This document shows positions 55,925-63,211 of a stretch of DNA of 64,000 nt, piece after piece. The stretch spans positions 120,195 through 184,194 of the forward strand of contig NZ_JALDPT010000006.1 of the NCBI RefSeq assembly GCF_022695515.1. The letters run 5' to 3'. Every line of letters begins with the position of its first letter. Position 1 is the stretch's first letter. Both the position numbers and the translations under genes were made by a program. This stretch comes from Phenylobacterium aquaticum (GTDB lineage Bacteria; Pseudomonadota; Alphaproteobacteria; Caulobacterales; Caulobacteraceae). Under the pieces are notes generated by a model. The model was not told the DNA's origin. It was given only the letters and a program-made list of their open reading frames with translations, and ran no database searches.

Positions 55925-56383
55925 ATGGTCGCGCGAACCTATTTCGGCATCGGGCCCGCGGAGACGGCGGTCGGGAAGTTCAACGATCTGCGCCCTCATG
56001 TCGTGGAGATGCTGAGCCTGAGATCGGAGTGCGAGCCGATGGGGTCGGACTACATGGCGATGAGCATCGCCCTGGACGGCCTGGACACGGCGGCGTTCCA
56101 CTTCACGCGGCGACGGGATTTCTATCATCAGGTCGAGGCGCCGCCCTACCAGGTGGGGAACGGGCGCCTGCGTGACCGTGAGGCGGCGAAGGACGCCTTC
56201 CTGGCGCTGACGCCCTACGCCAATGCGCTGCGTCAGATGCAGTTCGGCTGCCGCCCCTTCGGCCGGGACTACATGGCGCTCGATGTCGCCAAGCAGAGCC
56301 TGGACACCACGGTCTATCACTTCACCGGCGACGCCCATTTCTTCGGGGCGAAATCCGACTCCTCCGGCCCGCTACGGCCATGA
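55925..56383 (+). CDS. Protein with two internal repeats of unknown function
   Basis: ATG 55925 follows GGGAG and gives 152 residues. The protein is an internal duplication: the first copy reads SECEPMGSDYMAMSIALDGLDTAAFHFT, the second FGCRPFGRDYMALDVAKQSLDTTVYHFT. Shared residues are C-x-P-x-G-x-D-Y-M-A-(M/L)...LDT...HFT. No membrane segment or known domain is seen. The gene overlaps the next small Cys-rich gene by ATGA. The repeat probably forms a pseudo-dimer; its role is unknown. Confidence 0.78.
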   Translation: MVARTYFGIGPAETAVGKFNDLRPHVVEMLSLRSECEPMGSDYMAMSIALDGLDTAAFHFTRRRDFYHQVEAPPYQVGNGRLRDREAAKDAFLALTPYANALRQMQFGCRPFGRDYMALDVAKQSLDTTVYHFTGDAHFFGAKSDSSGPLRP

Positions 56384-56691
56384 CCCCGAAGTGGCAAGCC
56401 GCGTCGGCCCACGAGGCCACCGTGGGCGACTATCCCCGATATCCGGGCGCGCGGGTGCTGCTGTCCTGTGTGCTCTGTGGATGGTGCACGGGCTATAGTC
56501 CGGAACGGATCATCGACCGCCTGCAACAGCTGAAGGTGGGCGGGCACACGACCCTGGTTCGCCAGATCGCGCCGCGCGTGGGCTGGAACTGCCCTGGCTG
56601 CGGGCGTGTGAAATGGCGCACGGACTTCGCCTGGCCGCCGGGGATGGACGACTCCGAGATCAAACGGCTCGCCAACCGGTATCGGAACTGA
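56380..56691 (+). CDS. Small protein with two CxxC pairs (zinc-ribbon-like)
   Basis: The 103-residue protein starts at ATG 56380 overlapping the previous stop. Two Cys pairs, LSCVLCGWCTGY and WNCPGCGRVKWR, about 40 residues apart, suggest one zinc ribbon. The central helix (SPERIIDRLQQLKVGG) is amphipathic. No family is recognised; it may act with the two Cys-containing small genes after it. The gap to the next start is only about 10 bp. Confidence 0.72.
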   Translation: MTPKWQAASAHEATVGDYPRYPGARVLLSCVLCGWCTGYSPERIIDRLQQLKVGGHTTLVRQIAPRVGWNCPGCGRVKWRTDFAWPPGMDDSEIKRLANRYRN

Positions 56692-56701
56692 GGCCGCCCC
56701 G

Positions 56702-56905
56702 GTGACGATGTTCCAGAACCTCCACCGGATGATGTCGGGCGCCGCGACCCTGAAGCTCGCCTGTGACGGATGTGGGCACGAGGCGACCTGGACCACGCGT
56801 CAGGCCATCGATCGTCTGGGCGGCGACGCCACGCCGGCGGACATTCGCCGGCGGTTGGTCTGTAGCGATTGCGGCCAGCCCGGCCGCGTGCGCGTGTGGA
56901 TCTAG
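56702..56905 (+). CDS. Small zinc-ribbon-like protein
   Basis: A GTG at 56702 or ATG at 56708 opens a frame of about 67 residues. It has two Cys pairs, LACDGCGHEATW and LVCSDCGQPGRV, separated by a short helix (TRQAIDRLGGDATPADIRRR), which fits a single zinc ribbon. It is similar in layout to the preceding gene and may be a paralogous unit. The ribosome site (GAGGCC) is modest. Function unknown. Confidence 0.68.
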   Translation: MTMFQNLHRMMSGAATLKLACDGCGHEATWTTRQAIDRLGGDATPADIRRRLVCSDCGQPGRVRVWI

Positions 56906-56918
56906 CCAGGTGACGACG

Positions 56919-57257
56919 ATGACCGCGCCCCAGCCCCCTTCGACCTTGAAGCGCCCGGCCGCGAAGCTGCTCAGCCGGTTTCGCCTGGATGACCTGCACG
57001 ACGACACCATCCGCGTCTTCCTGGCGAAGGGCTTCTCGCTCGCCATCTGCTGCCGCGAGTGTCCGCGGCTGATCGAGTGGACGCCGGCCGATCTCGAACA
57101 GCGGTTTGGAGCAAGGCTCGATCTGCGCATCGCCGATCTCGCGCCACGACTGGCCTGCACCGGGGAGGGTGGCTGCGGATCGCACGACATCGCGGTCTTC
57201 CCGCACGGCTACGATGGAAATTGGAGCTGGTCGCCGCCTGATCATGGCGATGACTAG
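56919..57257 (+). CDS. Small Cys-containing protein, third in a row
   Basis: ATG 56919 follows CCAGGTG and gives 112 residues. Cys residues occur in AICCRECPRLIEW and LACTGEGGCGSHD, the same plan of two Cys groups separated by about 35 residues as in its two neighbours. The middle (TPADLEQRFGARLDLRIADLAPR) is helical. It ends facing the SRAP gene, with the stop codons overlapping. Three adjacent genes with similar Cys spacing suggest a small family acting together; the role is unknown. Confidence 0.68.
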   Translation: MTAPQPPSTLKRPAAKLLSRFRLDDLHDDTIRVFLAKGFSLAICCRECPRLIEWTPADLEQRFGARLDLRIADLAPRLACTGEGGCGSHDIAVFPHGYDGNWSWSPPDHGDD

Positions 57258-57987
57258 ACGGGCAGGGCCTCGTCCTGGCGCACGCCGCGCGCCACGACCT
57301 GCAGCGATCCGTCGGGCAGCGGCCGCTGCATCGATTGCACCTCGGCCCAGGCGCGTCGCTCAGCCAAAGGTCCCATTCGGCCGGCTCGGTGAGGATCACC
57401 GGCATGGCCTTGGAATGATAGGTCGCGACCTCGGCGTTCGCGTCGGTGGTCAGGAAGCCGTAGAGTTCGCAGCTCACCTCGCCTTCCTTGATCTTGCGCA
57501 CGCAGGTCCAGGGCGTCCAGACGCCCGCGAAGAAGGCCAGAGGTCGATCCTCGTCCAGGGCGAACCAGACCGGTTGAAGCGAGCCGCCGACCTGGTCGGG
57601 CTCGCTGAACGAGGTGAAGGGCACCAGGCAGCGTGACTGAGGGCCCAACCAGGGTTGCCAGTGCCGGCTGGCGGTGTTGCGGATGTTGGTCGTGCCCTTG
57701 TCAGGCTCCATTCGCAGCATCTCGTTGAAGTCGACGTCCTTGCCCTTGGCCCGCAGCTTGTCGGCGCGCTTGGTCGCCGCATCGAGCAAGGCCTTCTTCG
57801 ACGACGGCATGCCCCAACGCATATCCAACATCTCCCGGCCACCGTCGGCGGCGCGCCGCACCACAGGCGCCGCATAGTCCGGATAGACCCCCGACATCGG
57901 TGGCTGGTTGTTGTTGAGGTCCATGAGGGCCTTGACCATGCGCGCCACCTCGGCGCGGCCCCGCATCAACGAATAGAGATTGCACAA
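57254..57987 (-). pseudogene. SRAP (YedK/HMCES-like) protein, C-terminal one-base frameshift
   Basis: The frame starts MCNLYSLMRGRAEVARMVKA, with Cys2, the residue that bonds to abasic sites in single-stranded DNA after Met removal. Further family marks are DMRWGMPSSKK, NIRNTASRHWQPWL, RCLVPFTSFSEPD, PLAFFAGVW and HSKAMPVILTEPAEWDLWLSDAP. The frame then derails, but adding one C (minus strand) at about 57350 gives DAPWAEVQSMQRPLPDG, then QDEALPV and a stop at 57254, the normal C-terminus of the family. It protects abasic sites during replication and is often SOS-linked. Restored length is about 244 residues. Confidence 0.82.
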
Positions 57988-58137
57988 GGCGAGCGGCCTC
58001 CTGGAAACTCCCGGAACAGCATCAGAGCGCCATCGTGCTGACGACTCTGCTCAGGCTGCAATTGGGTAATTGATACAACGGAGGATCGGCGAACAGCCGG
58101 GCCTTCGATGATCGAAGGCCATCGCTAGGTTGGACGC

Positions 58138-58365
58138 ATGATCGACTTCTTAAACCGCCGCCGCCGGCGCGCCTCGAGCCTGTCCTGGAGCGACACCCGA
58201 TCGGCGCCAGCCGTGGTCAAGGTCCTCGCCGGCGTCTGTGTGGTCCTGGCCCTGATCTGCGTGGCGCTGGCCCTGGCCTATCGGGAGGCGAAGCGCGAGG
58301 TCGGCTGCTACGCCGAAGCCGCCGAGCTCGGCCTGACGCCGCCGCGCGACTGCCGGGCCCGCTGA
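58138..58365 (+). CDS. Small single-span membrane protein
   Basis: ATG 58138 gives 75 residues: a basic N-terminus (IDFLNRRRRRASSLSWSDTR), one membrane span (VLAGVCVVLALICVALALAY) and a C-terminal tail with two Cys residues. The charge distribution places the N-terminus inside. It is divergent from the SRAP gene after a 150-bp gap. The family is not recognised. The gap 58366-58520 holds the promoter region of the nuclease gene, with nothing else seen. Confidence 0.62.
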   Translation: MIDFLNRRRRRASSLSWSDTRSAPAVVKVLAGVCVVLALICVALALAYREAKREVGCYAEAAELGLTPPRDCRAR

Positions 58366-58520
58366 TCTCCATGGGATCGCGATCGACGACGCCATCGCGC
58401 GCCGTAGGGCGCCGGGTGCGTCCTGCTGACCTTGGCGAAATGTTCGCATACCGCTGTCATTCGAATGCTGCGCCAGGGTTGTAATGAGTTAACTCTCGCG
58501 TATCGGGGGAGGGGTGGCGC

Positions 58521-59492
58521 ATGGCACGCAAGACGCTTGCTGGGGCTGGAGCGACCGCGGTCCTGTTGCTGGCGGCGGGCCAGGCCCGGGCCTGGGGCGA
58601 CGATGGGCACAAGATGGTGGCCTGGATCGCCTACGGGCTTCTGACCCCCGGCGCCCGATCGAAGGTCGACGCCATGCTGGCCGCCGACACCGACACACAT
58701 TTGACCGCGATGGATTTCGGATCCCGGGCCACCTGGGCGGACAAGTACCGGGACGAGGCCAACCGGACCCTGCACTACGATCAGACCCAGCGCTGGCACT
58801 TCGTGGACCTGGACATTCATACCCCCGATCTCTCCAAAGCCTGCTTCAGCTTCCCGGCCACGCCGGCCGGCACGGCGGCGAGCGAGGGTCCCAAGCGCGA
58901 CTGCGTGCTCGACAAGATCGAGGACTTCCAGGCCGAGCTGGCCAGCCCGAAGACCTCGGATCCAGAGCGCCTGATGGCGCTCAAGTTCCTGATACACCTG
59001 GTGGGCGACGTTCATCAGCCGCTGCACGCCTCGGAGGACGGCGACAATTCCGGCGGCAATTGCGAGCAGGTCCTGATGGTCGCCAACGGGCGTCGCATGG
59101 CCCTGCACCACTACTGGGACACCGAGACCGTCGACGCCCTGGTGCGGGCCGATCCAGTCACCACGGGGCCCGACCGGTCTGCGAGCCATCCCAGCGACGC
59201 CGCGCTGCGGACGGTGGCCGACGCCTGGCGCCTGGCCCTGACGCCGGCGGCGGTCGCCAGCTATCAGAGCAGCGACCCGAAAGCCTGGGCGTCGGCGTCG
59301 TACAAGGTCGCCACCACGGTCGGTTATCACCTGCCGGCGCACGCCGCCTGTGGGTTCGGCGACGATCCGAAGGACTATCCGGCCTTCCTGCTGCCGACGA
59401 CCTACCAGGACGCCGCGCGGAAGGCTTCGCGGCGCCAGATCGAGCGGGCAGGGGCCCGTCTGGCCGGCCTGATCAATGGAGCCCTCACATGA
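58521..59492 (+). CDS. Secreted S1/P1-type nuclease
   Basis: The 323-residue protein has a signal peptide (MARKTLAGAGATAVLLLAAGQARA), and the mature protein starts with Trp in WGDDGHKMVAWIAYGLL, which itself is a zinc ligand in this family. Other ligands follow: Asp in ATWADKYRD, His in RWHFVDLDI, His in FLIHLVGDVHQPLHASEDGD and the HHYWDTE part. All three zinc sites appear complete. The enzyme degrades single-stranded DNA and RNA to 5' nucleotides in the periplasm or outside. It overlaps an acid phosphatase gene by ATGA, which suggests joint use in nucleotide scavenging. Confidence 0.93.
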   Translation: MARKTLAGAGATAVLLLAAGQARAWGDDGHKMVAWIAYGLLTPGARSKVDAMLAADTDTHLTAMDFGSRATWADKYRDEANRTLHYDQTQRWHFVDLDIHTPDLSKACFSFPATPAGTAASEGPKRDCVLDKIEDFQAELASPKTSDPERLMALKFLIHLVGDVHQPLHASEDGDNSGGNCEQVLMVANGRRMALHHYWDTETVDALVRADPVTTGPDRSASHPSDAALRTVADAWRLALTPAAVASYQSSDPKAWASASYKVATTVGYHLPAHAACGFGDDPKDYPAFLLPTTYQDAARKASRRQIERAGARLAGLINGALT

Positions 59493-60331
59493 CGCTCTTC
59501 CGCATTGCGGCCCTGGGCTGCGCCCTGGCGCTGGCCGCCGCGTCGGCCGGCCAGGCGGCCCCGACCGGGGGCTTCCTCGACGATCAGGACCTGAAGATCC
59601 AGACCTGGCTTCCCGTGACGCCGGCGGCGGACGGTCCGGTCGAGGTGGCGGACCTCGCGGTCTATCTCGGGACCCGCAATCGGGTCGCCGGACCCCGGGG
59701 CGACGAAGCCCACCTCGACGACGTCTACGCCCCGGAAGAAGTTGCGCCGCTGTTCAAGGGCGCCCTGGGCGTCGAGCTCAAGGTGAGCGATCCGGACGCC
59801 AAGTTCATCCTGGACACGATCCACCTGGCCCAGCTGGATCTCGAGGCCCTGGTCAAGCCGGTGAAGTTGAAGGTGCAGCCCGACGGGACCGGCGGCCGGG
59901 TCAGGCCCTATGTGCGTTATCCGAACCTGCCCGCCTGCCAGCACGACGTCGACGACACCACCTGGCATCTCAACACCAGCGGCTCCTATCCCTCGACCCA
60001 TGCCGCGCTGGGCATGCTGTGGGCCCTGATGATGTCCCAGCTCGCGCCGGATCGAACGGACGCGCTGGCGGCCAAGGGCTATGCGTTCGGGGAGAGCCGG
60101 CTGGTCTGCGGCTTCCACTATTCGTCCGACCTGGCCGCCGGGCGGCTGGCGGCCAGCGTGCTGTTCGCCAAGCTCGAGACCAACAAGGCGTTCACCGACC
60201 GGATGACCGTGGCGAAGGTCAAGCTCGACGCCCTGCGCGGAATCGCACCGGCCAAGCCCAGCCCGCTGGTCGCCAAGCTGATGAAGCTCGACGCTCAGCG
60301 GGTCCTGAAGCCCCTGTCGCCGGTGGAGTAG
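59489..60331 (+). CDS. Class A acid phosphatase (PAP2/PhoN-like)
   Basis: The 280-residue protein starts MTLFRIAALGCALALAAASA (signal peptide to GQAA). The PAP2 motifs are present: Lys/Arg in the VRPYVRYP region (K-x6-R-P-like), PSGH-like SYPSTHAALGM, and S-R-x5-H-x3-D in GESRLVCGFHYSSDLAAG, in which the His attacks phosphate. It should dephosphorylate the nucleotides made by the upstream S1/P1 nuclease. Coupling by a 4-bp overlap and a shared secretion route support this. It is similar in length to other bacterial class A enzymes. Confidence 0.92.
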   Translation: MTLFRIAALGCALALAAASAGQAAPTGGFLDDQDLKIQTWLPVTPAADGPVEVADLAVYLGTRNRVAGPRGDEAHLDDVYAPEEVAPLFKGALGVELKVSDPDAKFILDTIHLAQLDLEALVKPVKLKVQPDGTGGRVRPYVRYPNLPACQHDVDDTTWHLNTSGSYPSTHAALGMLWALMMSQLAPDRTDALAAKGYAFGESRLVCGFHYSSDLAAGRLAASVLFAKLETNKAFTDRMTVAKVKLDALRGIAPAKPSPLVAKLMKLDAQRVLKPLSPVE

Positions 60332-60341
60332 GGCGTGGCCC

Positions 60342-60518
60342 TCATTGCAGGATCACCCCGGGGCCTGCGCGGCGGTTGAGCATGTCCGCGAGCTCGATCG
60401 CCTCCTGATGGGTGAGGCCCGCCTGGAGCAGGGTCGAGAGCGCGACGGGCTCGCCAGTCCATTGGTCGAACACGGTCCAGCCCTTGGCGTCCTGGCGGAT
60501 CGCATAGCGTTCAAGCAT
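60342..60518 (-). CDS. Small hypothetical protein
   Basis: I choose ATG 60518, giving 58 residues: MLERYAIRQDAKGWTVFDQW and a helical end, GLTHQEAIELADMLNRR. The pattern (YAIRQDAKGWTVFDQWTGEPV) is a beta strand pair followed by a helix, like small DUF2188-type or similar proteins. The longer in-frame extension upstream is Arg/Pro-rich and unlikely to be coding. It ends 10 bp from the convergent phosphatase gene. Function unknown. Confidence 0.65.
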   Translation of the reverse strand: MLERYAIRQDAKGWTVFDQWTGEPVALSTLLQAGLTHQEAIELADMLNRRAGPGVILQ

Positions 60519-60673
60519 CGGAAGCCCTGGAGGCGGATCAGCAAGCCGTGGCGAGTGGCGCATCATGGCGGATCGCCCGGGCGTGCGCACCTGCGGGCGC
60601 ATTGGCGTCTTCGGGCTTGCCGGGCCGCCGCAGGTTTGCGATGCGCCGCAGACCATCAGTTCGGGATCGAGCC

Positions 60674-60907
60674 ATGATCAGCCGCGGCGAAGCCGTCACC
60701 AACGCTCGCAGGATGTTGCGCGGGTTCGCCGGCGCGCCGGACGCGCGGCGACATGCCCAGAAGTTGTTCTCCGAACTCACCCATGCCGACGGCTGGTCGG
60801 CGGCCGAACAGGCCGCCATTACCGAACTGGGCCTATGGCTTCAGGCTCGCCCGAACCTGGCGGAGCTGAAACCCCACTGCGAACGCGTGTTGGCCAGGTT
60901 CGGCTGA
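60674..60907 (+). CDS. Small hypothetical helical protein
   Basis: The ATG at 60674 gives 77 residues, mainly helical: MISRGEAVTNARRMLRGFAG, DARRHAQKLFSELTHADGWSAAEQAAITELGLWLQ. The composition is normal for this genome, and a GATCGAG lies just upstream as a weak ribosome site. I see no known motif. The gene lies about 80 bp upstream of the LexA box of dinB and is not obviously part of the SOS unit. Confidence 0.55.
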   Translation: MISRGEAVTNARRMLRGFAGAPDARRHAQKLFSELTHADGWSAAEQAAITELGLWLQARPNLAELKPHCERVLARFG

Positions 60908-60987
60908 CCACGGCTCGCGCGAAGGCTGATGGGCGGGCCCGTTCGGGCCTCGGCGCGGTCCGCCTCTGTCGCGCGTCCGGCTCGAAA

Positions 60988-61002
60988 GTTCCGCTTCTGT
61001 TC
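60988..61002 (+). promoter_or_regulatory. LexA box (GTTC-N7-GTTC) upstream of dinB
   Basis: The sequence GTTCCGCTTCTGTTC matches the alphaproteobacterial direct-repeat LexA operator GTTC-N7-GTTC exactly. It lies 25 bp before the dinB start codon, an ideal place for repression. It therefore supports SOS control of the error-prone polymerase. Confidence 0.85.
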
Positions 61003-61026
61003 CAGGTCTGCTAGCTTCGACTCGTC

Positions 61027-62112
61027 ATGACCGTGTCCGCCGCCCGCAAGATCATCCACGTGGATATGGACGCCTTTTATGCGTCGGTGGAGCAGCGTGA
61101 CGATCCCGCCTTGAGGGGCCGGCCGGTAGCGGTCGGCTATGCGGCCAAGCGGGGTGTGGTGGCGGCCGCGAGCTATGAAGCCCGGGTGTTTGGGGTGCGT
61201 TCGGCCATGCCGTCCACCACCGCGATGCGCAAGTGCCCCGAGCTGGTGTTCGTGCCGCCGCGGTTCGAAATCTACAAGGCCGTGTCCCGTCAGATCCATG
61301 TGATCTTCGCCGACTACACCGCCCTGATCGAACCCTTGTCGCTGGACGAAGCCTATCTGGATGTGACGGGGAACCTGCGGGGCCTGCCCAGCGCCTCGGC
61401 CACGGCCGAGGAGATTCGCGCGCGGATCCTGGCCGAGACCGGGCTGACGGCCTCGGCGGGCATCTCCTACAACAAGTTCCTCGCCAAGCTGGCCTCCGAC
61501 CAGCGCAAGCCGAACGGCCAGTTCGTGGTCGCGCCGGGGCGCGGAGAGGCCTTCGTCGAGACCCTGCCGGTGGGGCGCTTCCACGGGGTGGGACCGGTCA
61601 CCGAAGCGAAGATGAAGCGCCTGGGCATCCATACCGGAGGCGATCTGCGGGGCCGCTCACTGCAAGAGTTGCAACAGAATTTCCGCAAGTCAGGGTCATG
61701 GTACTTCGCCATCGCCCGGGGGGAGGACGACCGGCCGGTCAATCCCAACCGCGAGCGGAAGTCGTCGGGATCGGAAACCACCTTCGACGACGATCTCACC
61801 GATCCGGAGGCTATCGAGGCCGGGGTCCTAGCCATGGCGGATGACGTCTGGGCCTGGTGCGAGAAGACCGGCGCTCGGGCGCGCACCGTCACCGTGAAGA
61901 TCAAATGGGCGGACTTCCAGCAATCCACCCGAAGTCGGTCCTTGTCGTCCGTCATCGACAACCGTGAGACGCTGCACGCCGCGAGTCTGGCGCTGGTCCG
62001 CTCGGTCTATCCCCTACCCAAGGGCATCCGCCTGCTGGGCGTGACCTTGTCGAACTTCCTGGATGTCGAGGCCGGGGCCGATCCGTCCGTGGCGGAGTTC
62101 GCCCTGGCCTAG
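61027..62112 (+). CDS. dinB: DNA polymerase IV (Y-family)
   Basis: The 361-residue enzyme has the Y-family palm motifs IIHVDMDAFYASVEQRDDPAL (metal-binding Asp) and LIEPLSLDEAYLDVT (Asp-Glu), the fingers part AAKRGVVAAASYEARVFGVRSAMP, a thumb with FHGVGPVTEAKMKRLGI, and a little-finger domain with RKSSGSETTFDDDL. Translesion synthesis past damaged bases is its known role. The exact LexA box upstream puts it under SOS control. No typical C-terminal beta-clamp motif is obvious by eye. Full length and undamaged. Confidence 0.95.
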   Translation: MTVSAARKIIHVDMDAFYASVEQRDDPALRGRPVAVGYAAKRGVVAAASYEARVFGVRSAMPSTTAMRKCPELVFVPPRFEIYKAVSRQIHVIFADYTALIEPLSLDEAYLDVTGNLRGLPSASATAEEIRARILAETGLTASAGISYNKFLAKLASDQRKPNGQFVVAPGRGEAFVETLPVGRFHGVGPVTEAKMKRLGIHTGGDLRGRSLQELQQNFRKSGSWYFAIARGEDDRPVNPNRERKSSGSETTFDDDLTDPEAIEAGVLAMADDVWAWCEKTGARARTVTVKIKWADFQQSTRSRSLSSVIDNRETLHAASLALVRSVYPLPKGIRLLGVTLSNFLDVEAGADPSVAEFALA

Positions 62113-62317
62113 GCGAAGGCGGTCGGGTCCGGATTTGGTTCACAAGCCGCCGCTCATGAACTAAGTTGGGAATTCAAACGAACCATAGGTTTGTGGGTTA
62201 GGGCCCCGATAAAGCACAATAAATCCCCCGGGAATGGCGCCGCATCTGGCTCAACTGCCTCTAGATATAGAATTGCGATAGGGGCTTAAAAAGCGCAACG
62301 GCAATTAGGAGGTCGCC

Positions 62318-62461
62318 ATGGCGCGAGGGATTGAATTGGTGCGGGAGCTGCAGAAGCTGGGGGATCTGCCGATCGCCTACCTGGCGGTGTTCCTGGGATT
62401 TGGCGCCTTGGCCCTGGCGGCCTTCGCGATCCATGCGGTGACGAAGGCGCGACCCAAGTGA
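62318..62461 (+). CDS. Small membrane protein (47 aa)
   Basis: ATG 62318 has a near-perfect ribosome site (TTAGGAGGT) and encodes MARGIELVRELQKLGDLPIA followed by a membrane segment, YLAVFLGFGALALAAFAIHA, and a short basic end (VTKARPK). The strong ribosome site and the overlap with the next gene (GTG within AAGTGA) support it being real. It is a single-span protein with a helical N-terminus, perhaps an interaction partner or regulator. The gap 62113-62317 before it is AT-richer and shows nothing but a likely promoter region. Confidence 0.7.
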   Translation: MARGIELVRELQKLGDLPIAYLAVFLGFGALALAAFAIHAVTKARPK

Positions 62462-63162
62462 AGATGGTGCGGCTGGATTGGGTACGGCTTCCCACCCGAT
62501 GGATCGAGACGGGGGGGCTTCGGGAGTTCCGTTGGGGGACCAGCGGCGGCGCGGGCATCGCCGCCCTGTTGACCCTGATCGTGATCGCCCAGCATGCCGA
62601 CCAGACGACCGGGTCGGCGCACCTCACCTATGACCGGCTGTGCCTCGCGACCGGCTTGAGCCGGCCGACGCTCGCGGCGGCGCTGACCCGTCTGCGATCA
62701 CTAGATCTCGTCGAGCCCGCGCCGGCCCTGGGGCAGAGCGGCTATCATCTGGTGGGGTTCGATCCGAACGGCGGCTGGGGCAAGCTTCCCGCGCGTCGGC
62801 TCTATGTCGGTGACACCGTCCCGGCGTTCGCGGAGTTCAAGCTGCGCAACGTCAACGAGCTCAACGCCCTGAAGATCTACCTGCTGTTCGTGGCGCGGCG
62901 GGACCGCGAGACCAATTTCATCAACCTGTCCTACGACGGCATCGAGGCCTATTCGGGGATCGATCGGGCCAGGATCAAGGCGGCGCTCAATGTCCTGGCC
63001 GTGTTGAACTTGGTCCATGTCGACCGAGTGAGGAGCTCGACCCACGAGGCTGGCGTGGCGAACGCCTATCGGATCGTCCACATCAACCCCTACCAGCATA
63101 TGGGCACGCTCGGACGGACGCTCGAGGGCGAGGATTTCGCGGAACGCGCCGACGTGTTCTGA
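62458..63162 (+). CDS. Protein with two winged-helix-like domains
   Basis: A GTG at 62458 (overlapping the preceding stop) or an ATG at 62464 starts this frame of about 234 residues. It contains two winged-helix patterns: LTYDRLCLATGLSRPTLAAALTRLRSLDLVE (about residues 57-90) and LSYDGIEAYSGIDRARIKAALNVLAVLNLVHV (about 160-190). The tandem arrangement is like that of plasmid replication initiators or of double-wHTH regulators, but no replication-origin iterons are seen. It is probably a DNA-binding protein co-translated with the small membrane protein. Confidence 0.72.
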   Translation: MKMVRLDWVRLPTRWIETGGLREFRWGTSGGAGIAALLTLIVIAQHADQTTGSAHLTYDRLCLATGLSRPTLAAALTRLRSLDLVEPAPALGQSGYHLVGFDPNGGWGKLPARRLYVGDTVPAFAEFKLRNVNELNALKIYLLFVARRDRETNFINLSYDGIEAYSGIDRARIKAALNVLAVLNLVHVDRVRSSTHEAGVANAYRIVHINPYQHMGTLGRTLEGEDFAERADVF

Positions 63163-63211
63163 CGGCGCCGGCCGGCTGGAGGGGAGGGCGCGAACCGGCT
63201 AGTCTTGCGCC

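Noticed and set aside
62458..63162. Plasmid replication initiator and origin
   Set aside because: Two winged helices fit, but no iterons or AT-rich unwinding element are seen and the neighbours are chromosomal-type genes.
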